A model generated the notes under the pieces. That model was not told the DNA's origin and made no database searches. It worked only from the letters and a program-made list of their open reading frames with translations. Position numbers and translations under genes: made by a program. From assembly GCA_905221605.1 (NCBI GenBank), contig CAJNDS010002289.1, positions 287,501 through 337,500 on the forward strand: a DNA stretch of 50,000 nucleotides, given 5' to 3'. The DNA comes from Symbiodinium natans. Its lineage: Eukaryota > Sar > Dinophyceae > Suessiales > Symbiodiniaceae. This document shows positions 7,573 to 16,863 of the stretch, one piece after another. Position 1 is the stretch's first letter. Each line of letters starts with the position of its first letter.

Positions 7573-7865
7573 GTTTAGGGTTTAGGGTTTAGGGTTTCGG
7601 GAATAGGGTTTAGGGTTTAAGGTTTAGGGTTTAGGGTTTAGGGTTTAGGGTTAGAGGTAAAGCTCATATATTAAACTCCTATAAGGGTTGAATCCTACAC
7701 TCACATGGGGGCTTACCAAAATAGGGGACCCCCAATATAGATCCCCAACTACTAGGATTCCCTTACAATAAGGACCCTATTTCGGAAGCCCCCAACCCTA
7801 AACCCTAAACCCTAAACCCTAAACCCCACATCCGGAGACCTCAAACCCCTCAACCCGAATCCCAG
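7573..7865 (+). other. Intron with opposed telomere-type arrays and a MITE
   Basis: The 5' part is GTTTAGGG repeat and the 3' part is CCCTAAA repeat, so the two ends could pair as a stem. Between them (about 7706-7796) is an inverted-repeat element (GGGGCTTACCAAAATAGGGG / CCCTATTTCGGAAGCCCCC). Acceptor CGAATCCCAG. Confidence 0.55.
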
Positions 7866-7955
7866 GAATGGGATCCCGCTCGCTGCGATCTCAGCACCTT
7901 CCGCATTGCCTTCCGGCAACATCTCCAGGCGCGGGTGCTCTTCTGGGAGCGCTAA
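7866..7955 (+). CDS. Exon, chain D
   Basis: EWDPARCDLSTFRIAFRQHL and onward: 29 codons in phase 0, then TAA at 7953-7955, formed where the exon meets CTAAACCC. A GC donor at 7951 is an alternative. One of the clearest protein-like pieces. Product unknown. Confidence 0.65.
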   Translation, partial: EWDPARCDLSTFRIAFRQHLQARVLFWER

Positions 7956-8028
7956 ACCCTAAACCCCAAACCCCAAACCCCAAACCCTAAACCCTAAACC
8001 CTAAACCCTAAACCCTAAACTATATCAG

Positions 8029-8175
8029 CACCCAAAGCCCGAAGCACCAACCCGAGCGAGTCTCAGCCTCAGTCACGCCAAGAAGGACGACGCGCGCCTT
8101 CGCGACGAGCTCACCGCAAGCTACAAGAAATTTCCGGACACGGACATGACGCTGGGGCGTTGCAGTCAACCCTGA
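8029..8175 (+). CDS. Exon candidate
   Basis: Acceptor CTATATCAG. Open frame ending LRDELTASYKKFPDTDMTLG, then either a GT donor (about 8157) or TGA at 8173-8175. The lysine/aspartate-rich second half is strongly protein-like. Confidence 0.6.
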   Translation, partial: HPKPEAPTRASLSLSHAKKDDARLRDELTASYKKFPDTDMTLGRCSQP

Positions 8176-8270
8176 ACCCCCTCGACCCCCAAACCCTAAG
8201 CCCCAAACCCCCAAACCCCAAGCCCTAAAGCCCAGTAAACCCTAAACCTACCGAACCTGGGGGAGCCGAG

Positions 8271-8308
8271 AGGAAGCAACATCTAGGCCCAGGGGAGGAT
8301 CTTTCCCC
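8271..8308 (+). CDS. Short exon candidate
   Basis: AG at 8269-8270, then EEATSRPRGGSFP to a GTATGCG donor at 8309. Short, so weak. 8310-8600 beyond it is G/T-rich degenerate repeat without a clear exon. A 27-base in-phase piece at 8660-8686 ending in TAA might follow. Confidence 0.3.
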
Positions 8309-8689
8309 GTATGCGTCGGGGTTTCGGATGTTTTGGGTGTAGGAGGCTAAGGGTTTCGGATGCTTCGGTGTTTAGGGGCTTTTGGGGGGTGCCGCGTGTT
8401 AGAGGGTTTGAGGGGTTTAGGGTATTTAGGGTTTTTTTGGTTTTTATTGGGGTTTATGGGTTTTTTGGGGTGTAAGGCGTATAGCGGTGTAGGGGGTTTT
8501 AGGGAGTTTTGGGCTTCAGGGTTTTGAGTTTAGCGCTTTGGGTTTGGAGGTTTTTCAGGGTTGGTAGGGGTTCAAGATTTGTGGGCTGGAGGGTACGGCT
8601 TAACCCTAAACCCTAACGCTAAAAGCCCTAAACCCCTGTGTAACCCCATATTGGAACAGAAGCCTCTAGCCGGCCCTGAAGAGTAAATG

Positions 8690-9128
8690 ACCGGGCTCTT
8701 GCTGATGGTAGCTGAATCACAAAATTCCTAAACCGCACCTTTTCAGGGCTTTCAACACATTTTCTAAGGCCTCCAGAGCCCTAAATTTAAATGAAAACCT
8801 TCACTAACGTCCCAAGCACACGTAGGCTTCCCCTAAACCCCAAAAACACCTAAGGGCCTTGCCTAAAAAAGATTTCCCTAAGCCCTGAACCCTCAAAGCC
8901 CTTTGAACAAAAGAACCAAAATCCTTTAAGGCCCCGAACCCCCTAAACCTCAGCCCCGAACCCGAAACCCCAAATCCTGAATCCTAAACCCTAAACCCCA
9001 AACCCTAAACCCTTAATCCTAAACCCTAAACCCTAAACCCTAAACCCTAAACCCTAAACCCTAAACCCTAAACCCTAAACCCTAAACCCTAAACCCTTAA
9101 TCCTAAACCCTACACCCTAAACCCCAAG
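8690..9128. repeat. Degenerate C-rich repeat and CCCTAAA array
   Basis: 8690-8940 holds unique sequence with scattered CCCTAAA variants and no convincing exon. 8950-9125 is a long CCCTAAA array with CCCTTAATCC interruptions. Confidence 0.7.
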
Positions 9129-9228
9129 GAGCGGCTGGTTCGGCATCGCCTCTGCCTGCTTCTGGGATGCTGCGAGGCGGCTCACGGGCGGCGGCGGTGT
9201 CTTCCAGAGCCTGGGGATGCTTCTAAGG
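9129..9228 (+). CDS. Exon candidate
   Basis: AG at 9127-9128. SGWFGIASACFWDAARRLTG and onward, to a GTTTAGGG donor at 9229, phase 0. All three frames are open over most of this GC-rich piece. This frame has the most natural composition. Confidence 0.5.
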
Positions 9229-9512
9229 GTTTAGGGTTTGGGGTTTCGGGTTTAGGGTTTAGGGTTTAGGGTTTAGGGGTTTAGGGGTTTAGGGTTTAGG
9301 GTTCAGGGTTCAGGGTCTAGGGCTTAGGGTTTAGGGCTTCGGAGTTTTCTTGGCAGGTTTTTTTTGGTTCATTTCATTTCTTGGGGGGGGGGGTGGTCTT
9401 TCTTCTAGTAAAGGTTTTTTCGGGTATGTACTGTCCTTGAGGGTCAATGGATGTTTAAGGTTCTAGGTTGTTCTAACACCCTTGTCTAAGGGTGTTTCAA
9501 GGTTCTTTGCAG
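9229..9512. repeat. TTTAGGG array, then T-rich unique sequence
   Basis: TTTAGGG variants to about 9340, then G/T-rich sequence with a poly-G run and a good acceptor GGTTCTTTGCAG at 9501-9512. A short in-phase frame (9513-9566) follows and stops in the next array. It is too short to call firmly. Confidence 0.5.
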
Positions 9513-9559
9513 GGTTTGTTGGGGCTTTGGAGGCTTTGGGGCTTTCACAGTCTTCCTAC

Positions 9560-9760
9560 ACCCTAAACCCTAAACCCTAAACCCTGAACCCTAAACCCTA
9601 CACCCTACACCCTACATCCTACACCCTACACCCTAAACCCTAAACCCTAAACCCTAAACCCTAAACCCTAAACCCTAAACCCTAAACCCTAAACCCTAAA
9701 CCCTAAACCCTAAACCCTAAACCCTAAACCCTAAACCCTAAACCCAAGCCCTTAAAACTT
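9560..9760. repeat. Long CCCTAAA array
   Basis: About twenty-five units, nearly perfect CCCTAAA from 9635 to 9745, preceded by CCCTACA variants. 9770-10290 downstream holds unique sequence with a long open but unremarkable frame at 9908-10031 and more degenerate repeat. Confidence 0.95.
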
Positions 9761-10290
9761 GAAACCTTACTTACGCCCCCCAACTCTGGATTGGCAGATG
9801 AGTTTAGTCCCCCCCCCCCCCCGCCGCCCAGTTCCCAAAGTTCCGTACCGCAGGGCTTCCAGTTTATGTAGTGGCTGGGTTTAGGGTTTTGGCCTGCACG
9901 CTTTACAGCTGTATTGCCTTAAAGCTTTCGTGTCTTGTGTCTTTGAGGCTTCCGGGCCTTATGGGGCATCAAGTTGTTATAGGGTGTTGTGTTGGAATGT
10001 GTTTGGAGTGCGTGGAGTAGTTCTCTTAGACGTATAAGACGGTACAGGGCTTCTTGTGACAGGGTTTGCGTGTGATATCTGTGCCTCAGGGATCTCCACA
10101 AACCCCTGAGCCCTCAGCCCCTCAGCCCCTCAGCGCCTCAGCCCTAAACCCTAAAACCTAAACCCTAAACCCTAAGCCCCAAGCCCCAAGCCCCAAGCCC
10201 TGAACCTGAATACCGGAAACCCTGCACCCAGAACACTCCGAATACCCGAGGCTGAACACCCCAAAAAGCCCTAAGCCCCTGCAAGCCAAG

Positions 10291-10372
10291 CAACGCCGAG
10301 GACCACCTACAGCATCACCCCTGCTGTGAGACTACTGAATACGTCCAACCAGGACAGCAAAACCTGCAGTGA
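10291..10372 (+). CDS. Exon candidate
   Basis: Acceptor GCAAGCCAAG. NAEDHLQHHPCCETTEYVQP and onward, to TGA at 10370-10372, or to a GT donor after TAC (10343). His/Cys-rich but matching no finger spacing I recognise. Confidence 0.45.
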
Positions 10373-10449
10373 TATCTGGATCATTGCACCCTAAACCCTA
10401 AACCCTAAACCCTAAACCCTAAACCCTAAACCCTAAACCCCACTTGGAG

Positions 10450-10559
10450 CTTCATGGGCCCATGGACGGGCAGAAGCCGGGCTCTTAGAAGTACCCAAGA
10501 ATCTTCAACGCCGTGAAGAACGTACCATGTCTCATCTGTCCTGTGATGTTGGGTTTTGA
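10450..10559 (+). CDS. Exon candidate
   Basis: AG at 10448-10449. GLLEVPKNLQRREERTMSHL and onward, to TGA at 10557-10559, or to a GTACCATG donor at about 10522. Strongly protein-like. Confidence 0.55.
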
Positions 10560-10669
10560 CTTTGGGATTTGAGGATAATTCGACTGCCAGCAGTTGCCAA
10601 AGAATGCTCGTCACCCTGAACCCTTTTAACGTTTCTCCTTCTGAGCCAAGCGCCAACTACCACAAACAA

Positions 10670-10790
10670 GACGGACAACAACAGCAGCAAGCAGCAAGCA
10701 GCAGCAACATCAAAAGCAGTAGCAAGCAGCAGCAACAATGCCAACCGCCGCCACCGGCGCCGCAGCAGCAGTAGAACAACCACAACAACC
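10670..10790. repeat. CAG/CAA/CAAC trinucleotide tract
   Basis: Polyglutamine-encoding on plus and polyleucine/valine on minus. The ORFs at 10556-10774 (plus) and 10532-10858 (minus) come from this tract. Coding status unknown. Confidence 0.8.
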
Positions 10791-10875
10791 ACAGCAATAA
10801 TCACAACCACACTCCTGCATCCTCCTCGCTTGTCTCTAGACCCGTAAGCAAAGTCCACTCATGTAGTGTAGTCAG

Positions 10876-10998
10876 GACTTGAGCCTCATGCTCAAGGCGC
10901 TCGTGGACGCCGGGCAGGACAGCCGTCCTGCAGCATCTCACCCCAACCCTACTAAACCCCTAGCCCTAAACCCTAAATTCTTAACCCTTAACCCTTAA
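10876..10998 (+). CDS. Exon candidate
   Basis: Acceptor TGTAGTCAG. DLSLMLKALVDAGQDSRPAA and onward, then the frame continues into the CCCTAAA array and stops at TAA 10996-10998. The first 25 codons are clearly protein-like. The true 3' end is probably near 10940. Confidence 0.55.
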   Translation, partial: DLSLMLKALVDAGQDSRPAASHPNPTKPLALNPKFLTLNP

Positions 10999-11097
10999 AC
11001 CCTAAACCCTAAACCCCTAAACCCTAAACCCTTCTCAACCCCAAATACTCTGCAATAAACCTCCAACCCAAAGTCCTAAACCTTAAGCCCTGAGCAG

Positions 11098-11169
11098 CAA
11101 AGCAATGATTCCTAAGCCCCAGCCGGGAGGCCCGAAACCAAAAACAGTCCCAAACCTGAAGCCATATAG
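11098..11169 (+). CDS. Exon candidate
   Basis: Acceptor CTGAGCAG. Lysine/proline-rich frame AMIPKPQPGGPKPKTVPNLK and onward, to a GTTAGGG donor at 11170 that opens a TTTAGGG array. Confidence 0.5.
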
Positions 11170-11260
11170 GTTAGGGTTTAGGGTTTAGGGTTTAGGGTTT
11201 AGGGTTTAGGGTTTAGGGTTTAGGGTTCAGCATCTCTGGTCCAAGCATTCACTAGTTGAG

Positions 11261-11640
11261 CAGCTTTCAAGGCCACAGGGGAATACCCACCCGCCCATTG
11301 GGTCCCACACCATTAGGAAAAATATCCAACCTCCTTCTTCTCTAGGCACGTGGTCAACAGAATGGATTTGTTAACCACATGTTTCTGTTTCAAGCGGACA
11401 AGAAAACCAAACGTGGTCAACAGAATGGATTTGTCAACGACAAGAAAACCAACGTGGTCAACAGAATGGATTTGTTAACCACATGTTTCCATTCGGGAAC
11501 TTATTCTTTGGAAGCCATCTTGAGTTCTTGAGTCGTTTGAGGGGCTTCAGGGGCCTCAAAAACAGGCGCGGTCATTCGGAAACTTATTCTTTGGAAGCCA
11601 TCTTGAATCGCTTGACTCTTTTGAGGGGCTCTGCGAAGGG
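11261..11640. repeat. Diverged tandem duplications
   Basis: ACGTGGTCAACAGAATGGAT occurs three times (11348, 11411, 11452), and an ATTCGG.AACTTATTCTTTGG unit occurs twice (11491, 11574). The frame from 11261 (acceptor TAGTTGAG) is open for about 40 codons and could be an exon, but it runs into the repeats. Confidence 0.6.
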
Positions 11641-11773
11641 GGGGGGGGCGAGGAAAAGGGGGGTGGGGGGGGGGGGGGGTGGGGGGGGGGGGGGGGGGGG
11701 GGGGGGTGGGGGTGGTGGGGGTGGGGGGGGGGGGGGTGGGGGGGGGGTGGGGGGGTGGGGGGGGGTGGGGGGT

Positions 11774-11812
<39 letters not shown>

Positions 11813-11846
11813 GGGGGGGGGGGGGGGGGGGGGGGGGTGGGGGGGG
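11640..11846. repeat. Poly-G tract of about 200 bp
   Basis: Almost uninterrupted G with scattered single T. The ORFs through it (125-126 aa, polyglycine) are rejected. It directly abuts the 21-bp repeat palindrome. Confidence 0.95.
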
Positions 11847-12335
11847 ACCTTGCCCGCTAAATATATGACCTTGCCCGCTAAATATATGACCTTGCCCGCT
11901 AAATATAGGACCTTGCCCGCTAAATATAGGACCTTGCCCGCTAAATATAGGACCTTGCCCGCTAAATATAGGACCTTGCCCGCTAAATATATGACCTTGC
12001 CCGCTAAATATATGACCTTGCCCGCTAAATATATGACCTGGCCCGGGCCATATATTTAGCGGGCAAGGTCATATATTTAGCGGGCAAGGTCATATATTTA
12101 GCGGGCAAGGTCATATATTTAGCGGGCAAGGTCATATATTTAGTGGGCAAGGTCGCCCTTTAGCGGGCAAGGTCATGTATTTAAAAGTGGGCAAGGTCAT
12201 TTTTTAGCCAATGGACCTTGCCCACTAAATATATGACCTTGCCCGCTAAATATATGACCTTGCCCGCTAAATATATGACCTTGCCCGCTAAATATAGGAC
12301 CTTGCCCGCTAAATATATGACCTTGCCCGCAAAGT
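11847..12335. repeat. 21-bp minisatellite in inverted blocks
   Basis: Nine direct units of ACCTTGCCCGCTAAATATA + TG (11847-12035), then a perfect palindrome TGGCCCGGGCCA (12039-12050), then about four inverted units decaying to 12200, then a third block again in the first orientation (12212-12335). A very large potential hairpin. Confidence 0.95.
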
Positions 12336-12544
12336 CATTAACATTTATATTATATATGAAAGAGTGGTTTAGGGTTTAGGGTTTAGGGTTTAGGGTTTAG
12401 GGTTTAGGGTTTAGGGTTTAGGGTTTCATAAGCCCGGCCCCTGAACCAGAAACATCAGAGCAGTCCGCCGAAACCCTTTACCCTCAATCCGCAACCCTTA
12501 AACCTAAACCCTTACCCCCCCCCCCCCCCGGTCTTCCTGTTCAG

Positions 12545-12810
12545 GGGCTTCGGGTTCTGGGTTTTGGGTTCCAAGGGCTTTGGTGGCTCGGGGCGTCTAT
12601 GGAGTTTTCGGCTTAGGGTCATCCTCTTGATCCCTATGGGTAGTTCTCTAGAATCGAGTCCTTTTTTGGGTCCTAATGGCAGCACGGCACCTTACAAAAA
12701 GTACCCCCCAAAAGCCCCTTATTTTGAGAACAAAACTACCCCTCTCTGCTTGCGATCTAAAGTAGACACTCCGAACTCCCCGAATTCCCATTCACAGATT
12801 AAGCAAGCGG
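12545..12810 (+). CDS. Long exon candidate
   Basis: Acceptor TTCCTGTTCAG. The frame stays open for 88 codons (including GPNGSTAPYKKYPPKAPYFE) to a GTTTAGGG donor at 12811. The 5' third is Gly/Phe/Trp-rich and may be repeat-derived. The 3' part is more natural. Leaves in phase 1. A weak in-phase follow-on lies at 12880-12925. Confidence 0.45.
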
Positions 12811-13061
12811 GTTTAGGGTTTAGGGTTTAGGCTTTAGGGTTTAGGGTTTAGGGTTTAGGGTTGAGGGCCCCTATGGTAGCCCCTTTGCCCGGGCTTCGGT
12901 CGGCTTGCGCCATGCTTCGTGTTTGGTTTAGGGGCCCGAGGGATTATGGCGTTTGGGTTTTCGAGGTCTAGGAATTGGGATGTTCCCCCTTATCCTAGCA
13001 GTCCTTAATATAGGGATTATAGCACCCCGACTAAGGATTTGAAGTTTTGGGGTTTGAGCTC

Positions 13062-13111
13062 AGCTCGAGCACGCTATACCCGGCATCTCCACATTTGCTC
13101 TCACCTGTGCC
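13062..13111 (-). CDS. Possible minus-strand exon
   Basis: On the minus strand a strong acceptor (CGTTTCTAATTGCAG) precedes AQVRANVEMPGIACSS and a stop. Nothing else on this strand supports it nearby, so it is weak. Confidence 0.25.
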
Positions 13112-13397
13112 TGCAATTAGAAACGACGCAGAAACGCTGCCCCCACACCCCTACCTACCTAAGTAAGGCAGACATGACCCTAAGATATTGGGTTCTTAGG
13201 TTTTAGGACTTAGGGTTTAGGGTTAGGGCCGCGTACGTACTCTGTACCCAAAATAGGGTTCACAGAACCATTGATTAGGGCTACGTACCTCCAAACCCGA
13301 TAGAACCTAGAGCGGAAACACTGAATTCGAAGCCATGCTTTTTAAACCCTAAACCCCAAACCCCAAACCCCAAACCCCTTTTCTTGGGGTGACCAAG

Positions 13398-13496
13398 TCG
13401 CCCCTCGTGGCGCAGGAGAGCCGGTGCTTCACGACGGTGATTTCCAAAGCCATGCTGAACGAGGCATCGTCCCCAAACCCTTCGGGAAGAACATAG
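13398..13496 (+). CDS. Exon candidate
   Basis: AG at 13396-13397. ESRCFTTVISKAMLNEASSP within an open frame to TAG at 13494-13496. A GTCCCC donor at about 13474 is an alternative. Strongly protein-like. Confidence 0.6.
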   Translation, partial: SPLVAQESRCFTTVISKAMLNEASSPNPSGRT

Positions 13497-13519
13497 CCCT
13501 AAACCCTAAACCCTAAACC

Positions 13520-13815
13520 CTAAACCCCAAAGCCCAAAGCCCAAAGCCCAAAGCCCCAAGCCCCAAGCCCAAAGCCCAAAGCCCAAAGCCCAAAGCCCAA
13601 AGCCCAAAGCCCAAAGCCCAAAGCCCAAAGCCCAAAGCCCAAAGCCCAAAGCCCAAAGCCCTAAGCCAAAAGCCCAAAGCCAAAGCCCAAAGCCCAAAGC
13701 CCAAAGCCCCAAGCCCCCCAAGCCCAAAGCCCAAAGCCCAAAGCCCAAAGCCCAAAGCCCAAAGCCCAAAGCCCAAAGCCCAAAGCCCAAAGCCCAAAGC
13801 CCAAAGCCCAAAGCC
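13520..13815. repeat. CCCAAAG 7-mer satellite (about 40 units)
   Basis: Nearly perfect tandem CCCAAAG, one of several locally fixed variants of the CCCTAAA unit. The Gly/Leu/Trp-rich minus ORFs at 13506-13830 are this repeat. Confidence 0.95.
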
Positions 13816-13818
13816 TAG

Positions 13819-13951
13819 TCTAACGTGCACCTTGCCGCGTGTCGCCTGAAGGCTTTGAAGCGAACTGCGCTGGCAAGGGCTGTGGATTGGCTCGTGGACG
13901 CTCGGGAAAGAGGCAGACCAACCTTATTCCGCAAAGTTTCTAAACTTTCCA
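13819..13951 (+). CDS. Exon candidate
   Basis: Acceptor AAGCCTAG. LKALKRTALARAVDWLVDAR and onward, 44 codons to a GTTTAGGG donor at 13952. Basic amphipathic helix. Clearly protein-like. Leaves in phase 1, which does not match my start for 14057-14496, so a junction is misplaced somewhere. Confidence 0.6.
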
Positions 13952-14056
13952 GTTTAGGGTTTAGGGTTTCGGGTGTAGGGTGCTTCCTTGTCAAACTTCC
14001 CAGTTTAGAGTTTAGGGTTTCAGGGTGTTCAGCCAAGGGAGGGTCCCTTCTCTCAG

Positions 14057-14496
14057 GCTCGCTTTGAGGGCAGGGTGACCAGCTTTGCAAGCAGAGCTCT
14101 GTGTTGGGCAACTGAGGATATGGCATACCTTGTCATCCTTCTCTACATGGCCTGTGCTGTCAACAGGGGACACAAACCTGCAAGAGCCATACAGGTATCT
14201 TTCTTCTGCGTCAGCATCTGGGTTGCCTTCTCACTTGTTCGCAAGCTGGGCGGTGGATTGGCACTCTTTAGCGCGTCACCCGGCGGTTTCGTTGCAGGGC
14301 TGCTGAAGCACACAAAGCTCTGGAACTTTGTGATGTCCTTTACGGAGCTCTTCTCCACGTATTTCGCCTACCGCTTCCTGGTTTACATCATCTGGGACAC
14401 GGGAGAAGGGGCCTGGAAGCTTTTCCGGCTCCATCCCGGATTCCTCTCCTTTCTAGTTCTGCACCTCGGCCTCGCTGTTACTATTGTTTTTTTAGG
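14057..14496 (+). CDS. Exon encoding a multi-pass membrane segment
   Basis: Acceptor CTTCTCTCAG. Open for 146 codons to a GTTTAGGG donor at 14497. At least four hydrophobic segments: MAYLVILLYMACAV, AIQVSFFCVSIWVAFSLV, FTELFSTYFAYRFLVYIIW and FLSFLVLHLGLAVTIVFL. An internal CAG|GTATCT at 14193-14199 could be a donor, but the frame continues. It may be the N-terminal membrane part of the channel-like gene below. It leaves in phase 2, matching 14767. Confidence 0.6.
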
Positions 14497-14766
14497 GTTT
14501 AGGGTTTAGGGTTTAGGGTTCAGGGTTTAGGGTTTAGGGTTTAGGGTGAGGTTATTGAAGTATTATGAGCTTGTAGTATTGTTATAGTGTTTTGTGGTTT
14601 TCAGCTCTTCTTCAAGAGATTTTTTGGCGTTCAGGGAGTTTAGGGCTTCAGCTGATTCTGCAATCTTTCGGGGTTCACTCAACCTTTTTTGGGGTGCGGG
14701 AAGTGCACGTTCCGGGCTGGTAGGGTTTTGGGTTTCGGGCTGTAGGGTTCAGGGTTTCGAGTTTAG

Positions 14767-14866
14767 GGTTATTATGAGCTTTAAGCCCGAAGCTTCAATT
14801 CAGACCTGGAACTACATGAACCTGGAAATTGGGATCATGCACTATTCTCCCCATCAGGGTAGATAG
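14767..14866 (+). CDS. Exon candidate
   Basis: TTTAG acceptor (14762-14766). The first base completes the phase-2 codon of 14057-14496. MSFKPEASIQTWNYMNLEIG and onward, to a GT donor at 14859 or TAG at 14864-14866. Strongly protein-like. Confidence 0.6.
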
Positions 14867-15086
14867 ACCATTGTTTTGACATAGGTCTCTCGTACACTGG
14901 GGGGCCAAACCCCTCAAGCCCCGCCAAGGCCCGACGCACTCTCACCTCCCCAAGCCCAAGCCCTAAACCCTAAGCACTAAACCCTGAACCCTGAGCCCCA
15001 AGCCCTAAACCCTAAACCCCAAACCCCAAACCCTAAACCCTAAATCCTAAATCCTAAACCCTAAACCCTAAACCCTAAACCCTGAG

Positions 15087-15147
15087 GATCCGGTGGACGC
15101 AGCTGGCCATCGGCCTCCTTCAGATCGAACAGCTGCTAGGACCCGGA
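15087..15147 (+). CDS. Exon, putative cation-channel gene
   Basis: AG at 15085-15086. RIRWTQLAIGLLQIEQLLGP and onward, to a GTAGGCC donor at 15148, phase 0. Amphipathic helix. By order it precedes the transmembrane piece at 24153. Confidence 0.6.
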
Positions 15148-15306
15148 GTAGGCCCTTGTTTTTTTGGTTCGGGTTAGGGTTTAGGGTTTAGGGTTTAGGG
15201 TTTAGGGTTTAGGGTTTAGGGTTTAGGGTTTAGGGTTTAGGGTTTAGGGTTTCCTAAACCCTAATTAAACCCTTAAAACTAAAAAGGGTACCCTTTTTAT
15301 TCCTAG

Positions 15307-15365
15307 GTGACTGCTGGGTCTAGGCTGGGCCGAAACGTCGTGCCCGTGGTGCACGCCATCTCCAG
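15307..15365 (+). CDS. Exon, putative cation-channel gene
   Basis: Acceptor TTTATTCCTAG, phase 0. VTAGSRLGRNVVPVVHAIS, then AG|GC at 15364-15367. Ending here with a GC donor joins in phase to 24153 as HAIS-R-PESLSF, the natural continuation. A later GT donor at 15401 also keeps the frame open. The intron would be about 8.8 kb and contain the whole tyrosine-recombinase retrotransposon. Confidence 0.55.
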
Positions 15366-15582
15366 GCTCCCGCGCTGCTCTTCCTTTTTTTTTGGGGCTT
15401 GTTTAGGGTTTAGGGTTTGGGGTTTTGGGTTTAGGGTTTAGGGTTCAAGGTTTAGAGTTTAGGGATTTCGAGTTTAGGGATCTATGGGTTGAGGGCGTAT
15501 GAAACCCTAAGCCGTCATGTTAGGGTTCAGGGTTTAGGGTGTAGCGTGTAGCGTGTAGGGGTTTGGGACTCAGGGTGTAAAT
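15366..15582 (+). other. Start of the intron that hosts the retrotransposon
   Basis: TTTAGGG variants, poly-T and TGTAGCG repeats. No exon seen. Confidence 0.5.
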
Positions 15583-15673
15583 TGCAATGCTAAAGGATTT
15601 TAGCATAAGTTAGCTCGGGCACTTGAGCTTTATCTCCTCAGCCTGCCAGCGGCTCAGAAATGCAAGATTTCAC
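15583..15673 (+). repeat. Split direct repeat A1 with trans-splice acceptor
   Basis: 91 bp repeated as A2 at 22714-22804. It contains GAGCTTTATCTCCTCAG (AG at 15640-15641) followed by CCTGCCAGCGGCTCAG. The copy at 16864 shows the spliced leader joined exactly at this point, so this AG is a demonstrated trans-splice acceptor. Confidence 0.9.
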
Positions 15674-16851
15674 AAACGGTGGCTGCCGCCTTCAAAAAGA
15701 AAGGGCAGTTTCCAGCTCTGCGGGGCTTTGCCGAAGATTACGAGCACGGATTCCGGCAGCTTCCTCTGTCCTCTTTGGATAGAAAGCTCTTTTGCGCAAC
15801 GGCCCAGGACAACAAGGGGAACATCAGAATTTATGTGCCCCGAAAGCTTTTGTTTGGACCGCGAGGGTCCCCGCATGTTTTCTGCCGAGTCACGGATGCC
15901 GTGTCAGCCATAGCTGCGGTTCTCTTGCTGATCCCCAACGTTCCTCACGTGGACGATTTGGTGGGCGTGGACACTCAGGATGCAATAGTGTCGGCGCGAG
16001 AGGCCTTTGTCGAGCTGCACGAGCTTCTGAATTTCAGGCTCAAGGCCACCAAGGCTAGACCGCCTCGCGATGCAGCGGGAAGTGCTTCAACGTTTGTGGC
16101 GCTGGGAGCTCTCCTCAGCTTTGACACCACGGAACACCAGCGGAAGCTAGGCTTGGCTTGCACCGTGGACATGCCGCAGCAGAAAGTAAAGAAGTACTCG
16201 GACGTCATCACGTCTACACTGGCGCAGCGTCACTTATCGGCTGCCGTGGCTGGGAAATGTGTGGGCCAGTGGGACCATTGTTCGGCTCTGGCCCTCGGCC
16301 AGTCAGGTCGTGCCTTTACGTGGCCTCTTCGGGAACTTTCTCGCGGCGGACAAGTCTCATGGCGAGTGCTGCAAGCTGCTCTAGTGGGCTTCAGCATTTT
16401 CATGTGCGCCTCCGGCCCCATGCCGGTGCATGTTCCAGGCACGCTGGCTCGAAGGGCGGCCCTCATCTTTGTGGATGCTGCAGGGAGAGCCAACAGCTAC
16501 AGACTCGGAGGAGTGGCTTGGGGAGCTGGTTGGTTCTGCTTTTTCTCTCAAGAGATACGACCAGAGGACTCTAACCTGTTGCCTTGGCTGTCGGGTCACT
16601 GCATAAATGAGGCCGAGGCCTTAGCAGCTGTGGTGGCATTGCTCACCTGGTCGGACCGGCTGGAAAACGTGGATGTCTTCATCTTCATAGACAACGTGGC
16701 TGCGGAAGGTGTCTTGGTCAAGGCGTACAGTTCGTCGCCGCACCTTACAGTCCTAGCAGGGCTGTTCTGGCAGGCAGTCAGGCGGATCAAATGCTCAGCA
16801 TGGGTGGGGCGCGTTCCTTCGGAACTCAACATAGCTGATGGTCCGTAGCCA
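15674..16851 (+). pseudogene. Truncated extra copy of RT-RNase H
   Basis: Nearly identical to 19288-20459 (I count four amino-acid differences: Q/K, W/R, I/T, H/R). It starts inside the RT, directly after A1, so ORF1 and the RT N-terminus are missing. It breaks off inside the last RNase H motif (ADGP), where the spliced leader begins. The catalytic VDD of the RT and the RNase H D-E-D residues remain. There is no start of its own and no complete domain end. Confidence 0.85.
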
Positions 16852-16863
16852 TTTTGGCTCAAG
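16842..16863 (+). other. Dinoflagellate spliced-leader relic (22 nt)
   Basis: T followed by C and CGTAGCCATTTTGGCTCAAG: the conserved dinoflagellate SL exon, complete at 22 nt. It is joined without a gap to the base following the acceptor AG of the A repeat (CCTGCCAGCGG). Its first three bases, TCC, are also the last bases shared with the truncated RT copy, a microhomology at the junction. Confidence 0.95.

Noticed and set aside
10532-10858. Valine/leucine-rich minus ORF as a membrane protein
   Set aside because: Reverse of a CAG/CAA trinucleotide tract.
11483-12059. Polyglycine and TLPAKY-repeat ORFs
   Set aside because: Poly-G tract and the 21-bp minisatellite (21 is a multiple of 3, so frames stay open).
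11847-12335. CRISPR-like array
   Set aside because: The units are directly adjacent without spacers and switch orientation. This is a eukaryotic minisatellite.
13506-13830. Two about 100-codon minus ORFs (Gly/Leu/Trp/Ala)
   Set aside because: Translation of the CCCAAAG satellite.
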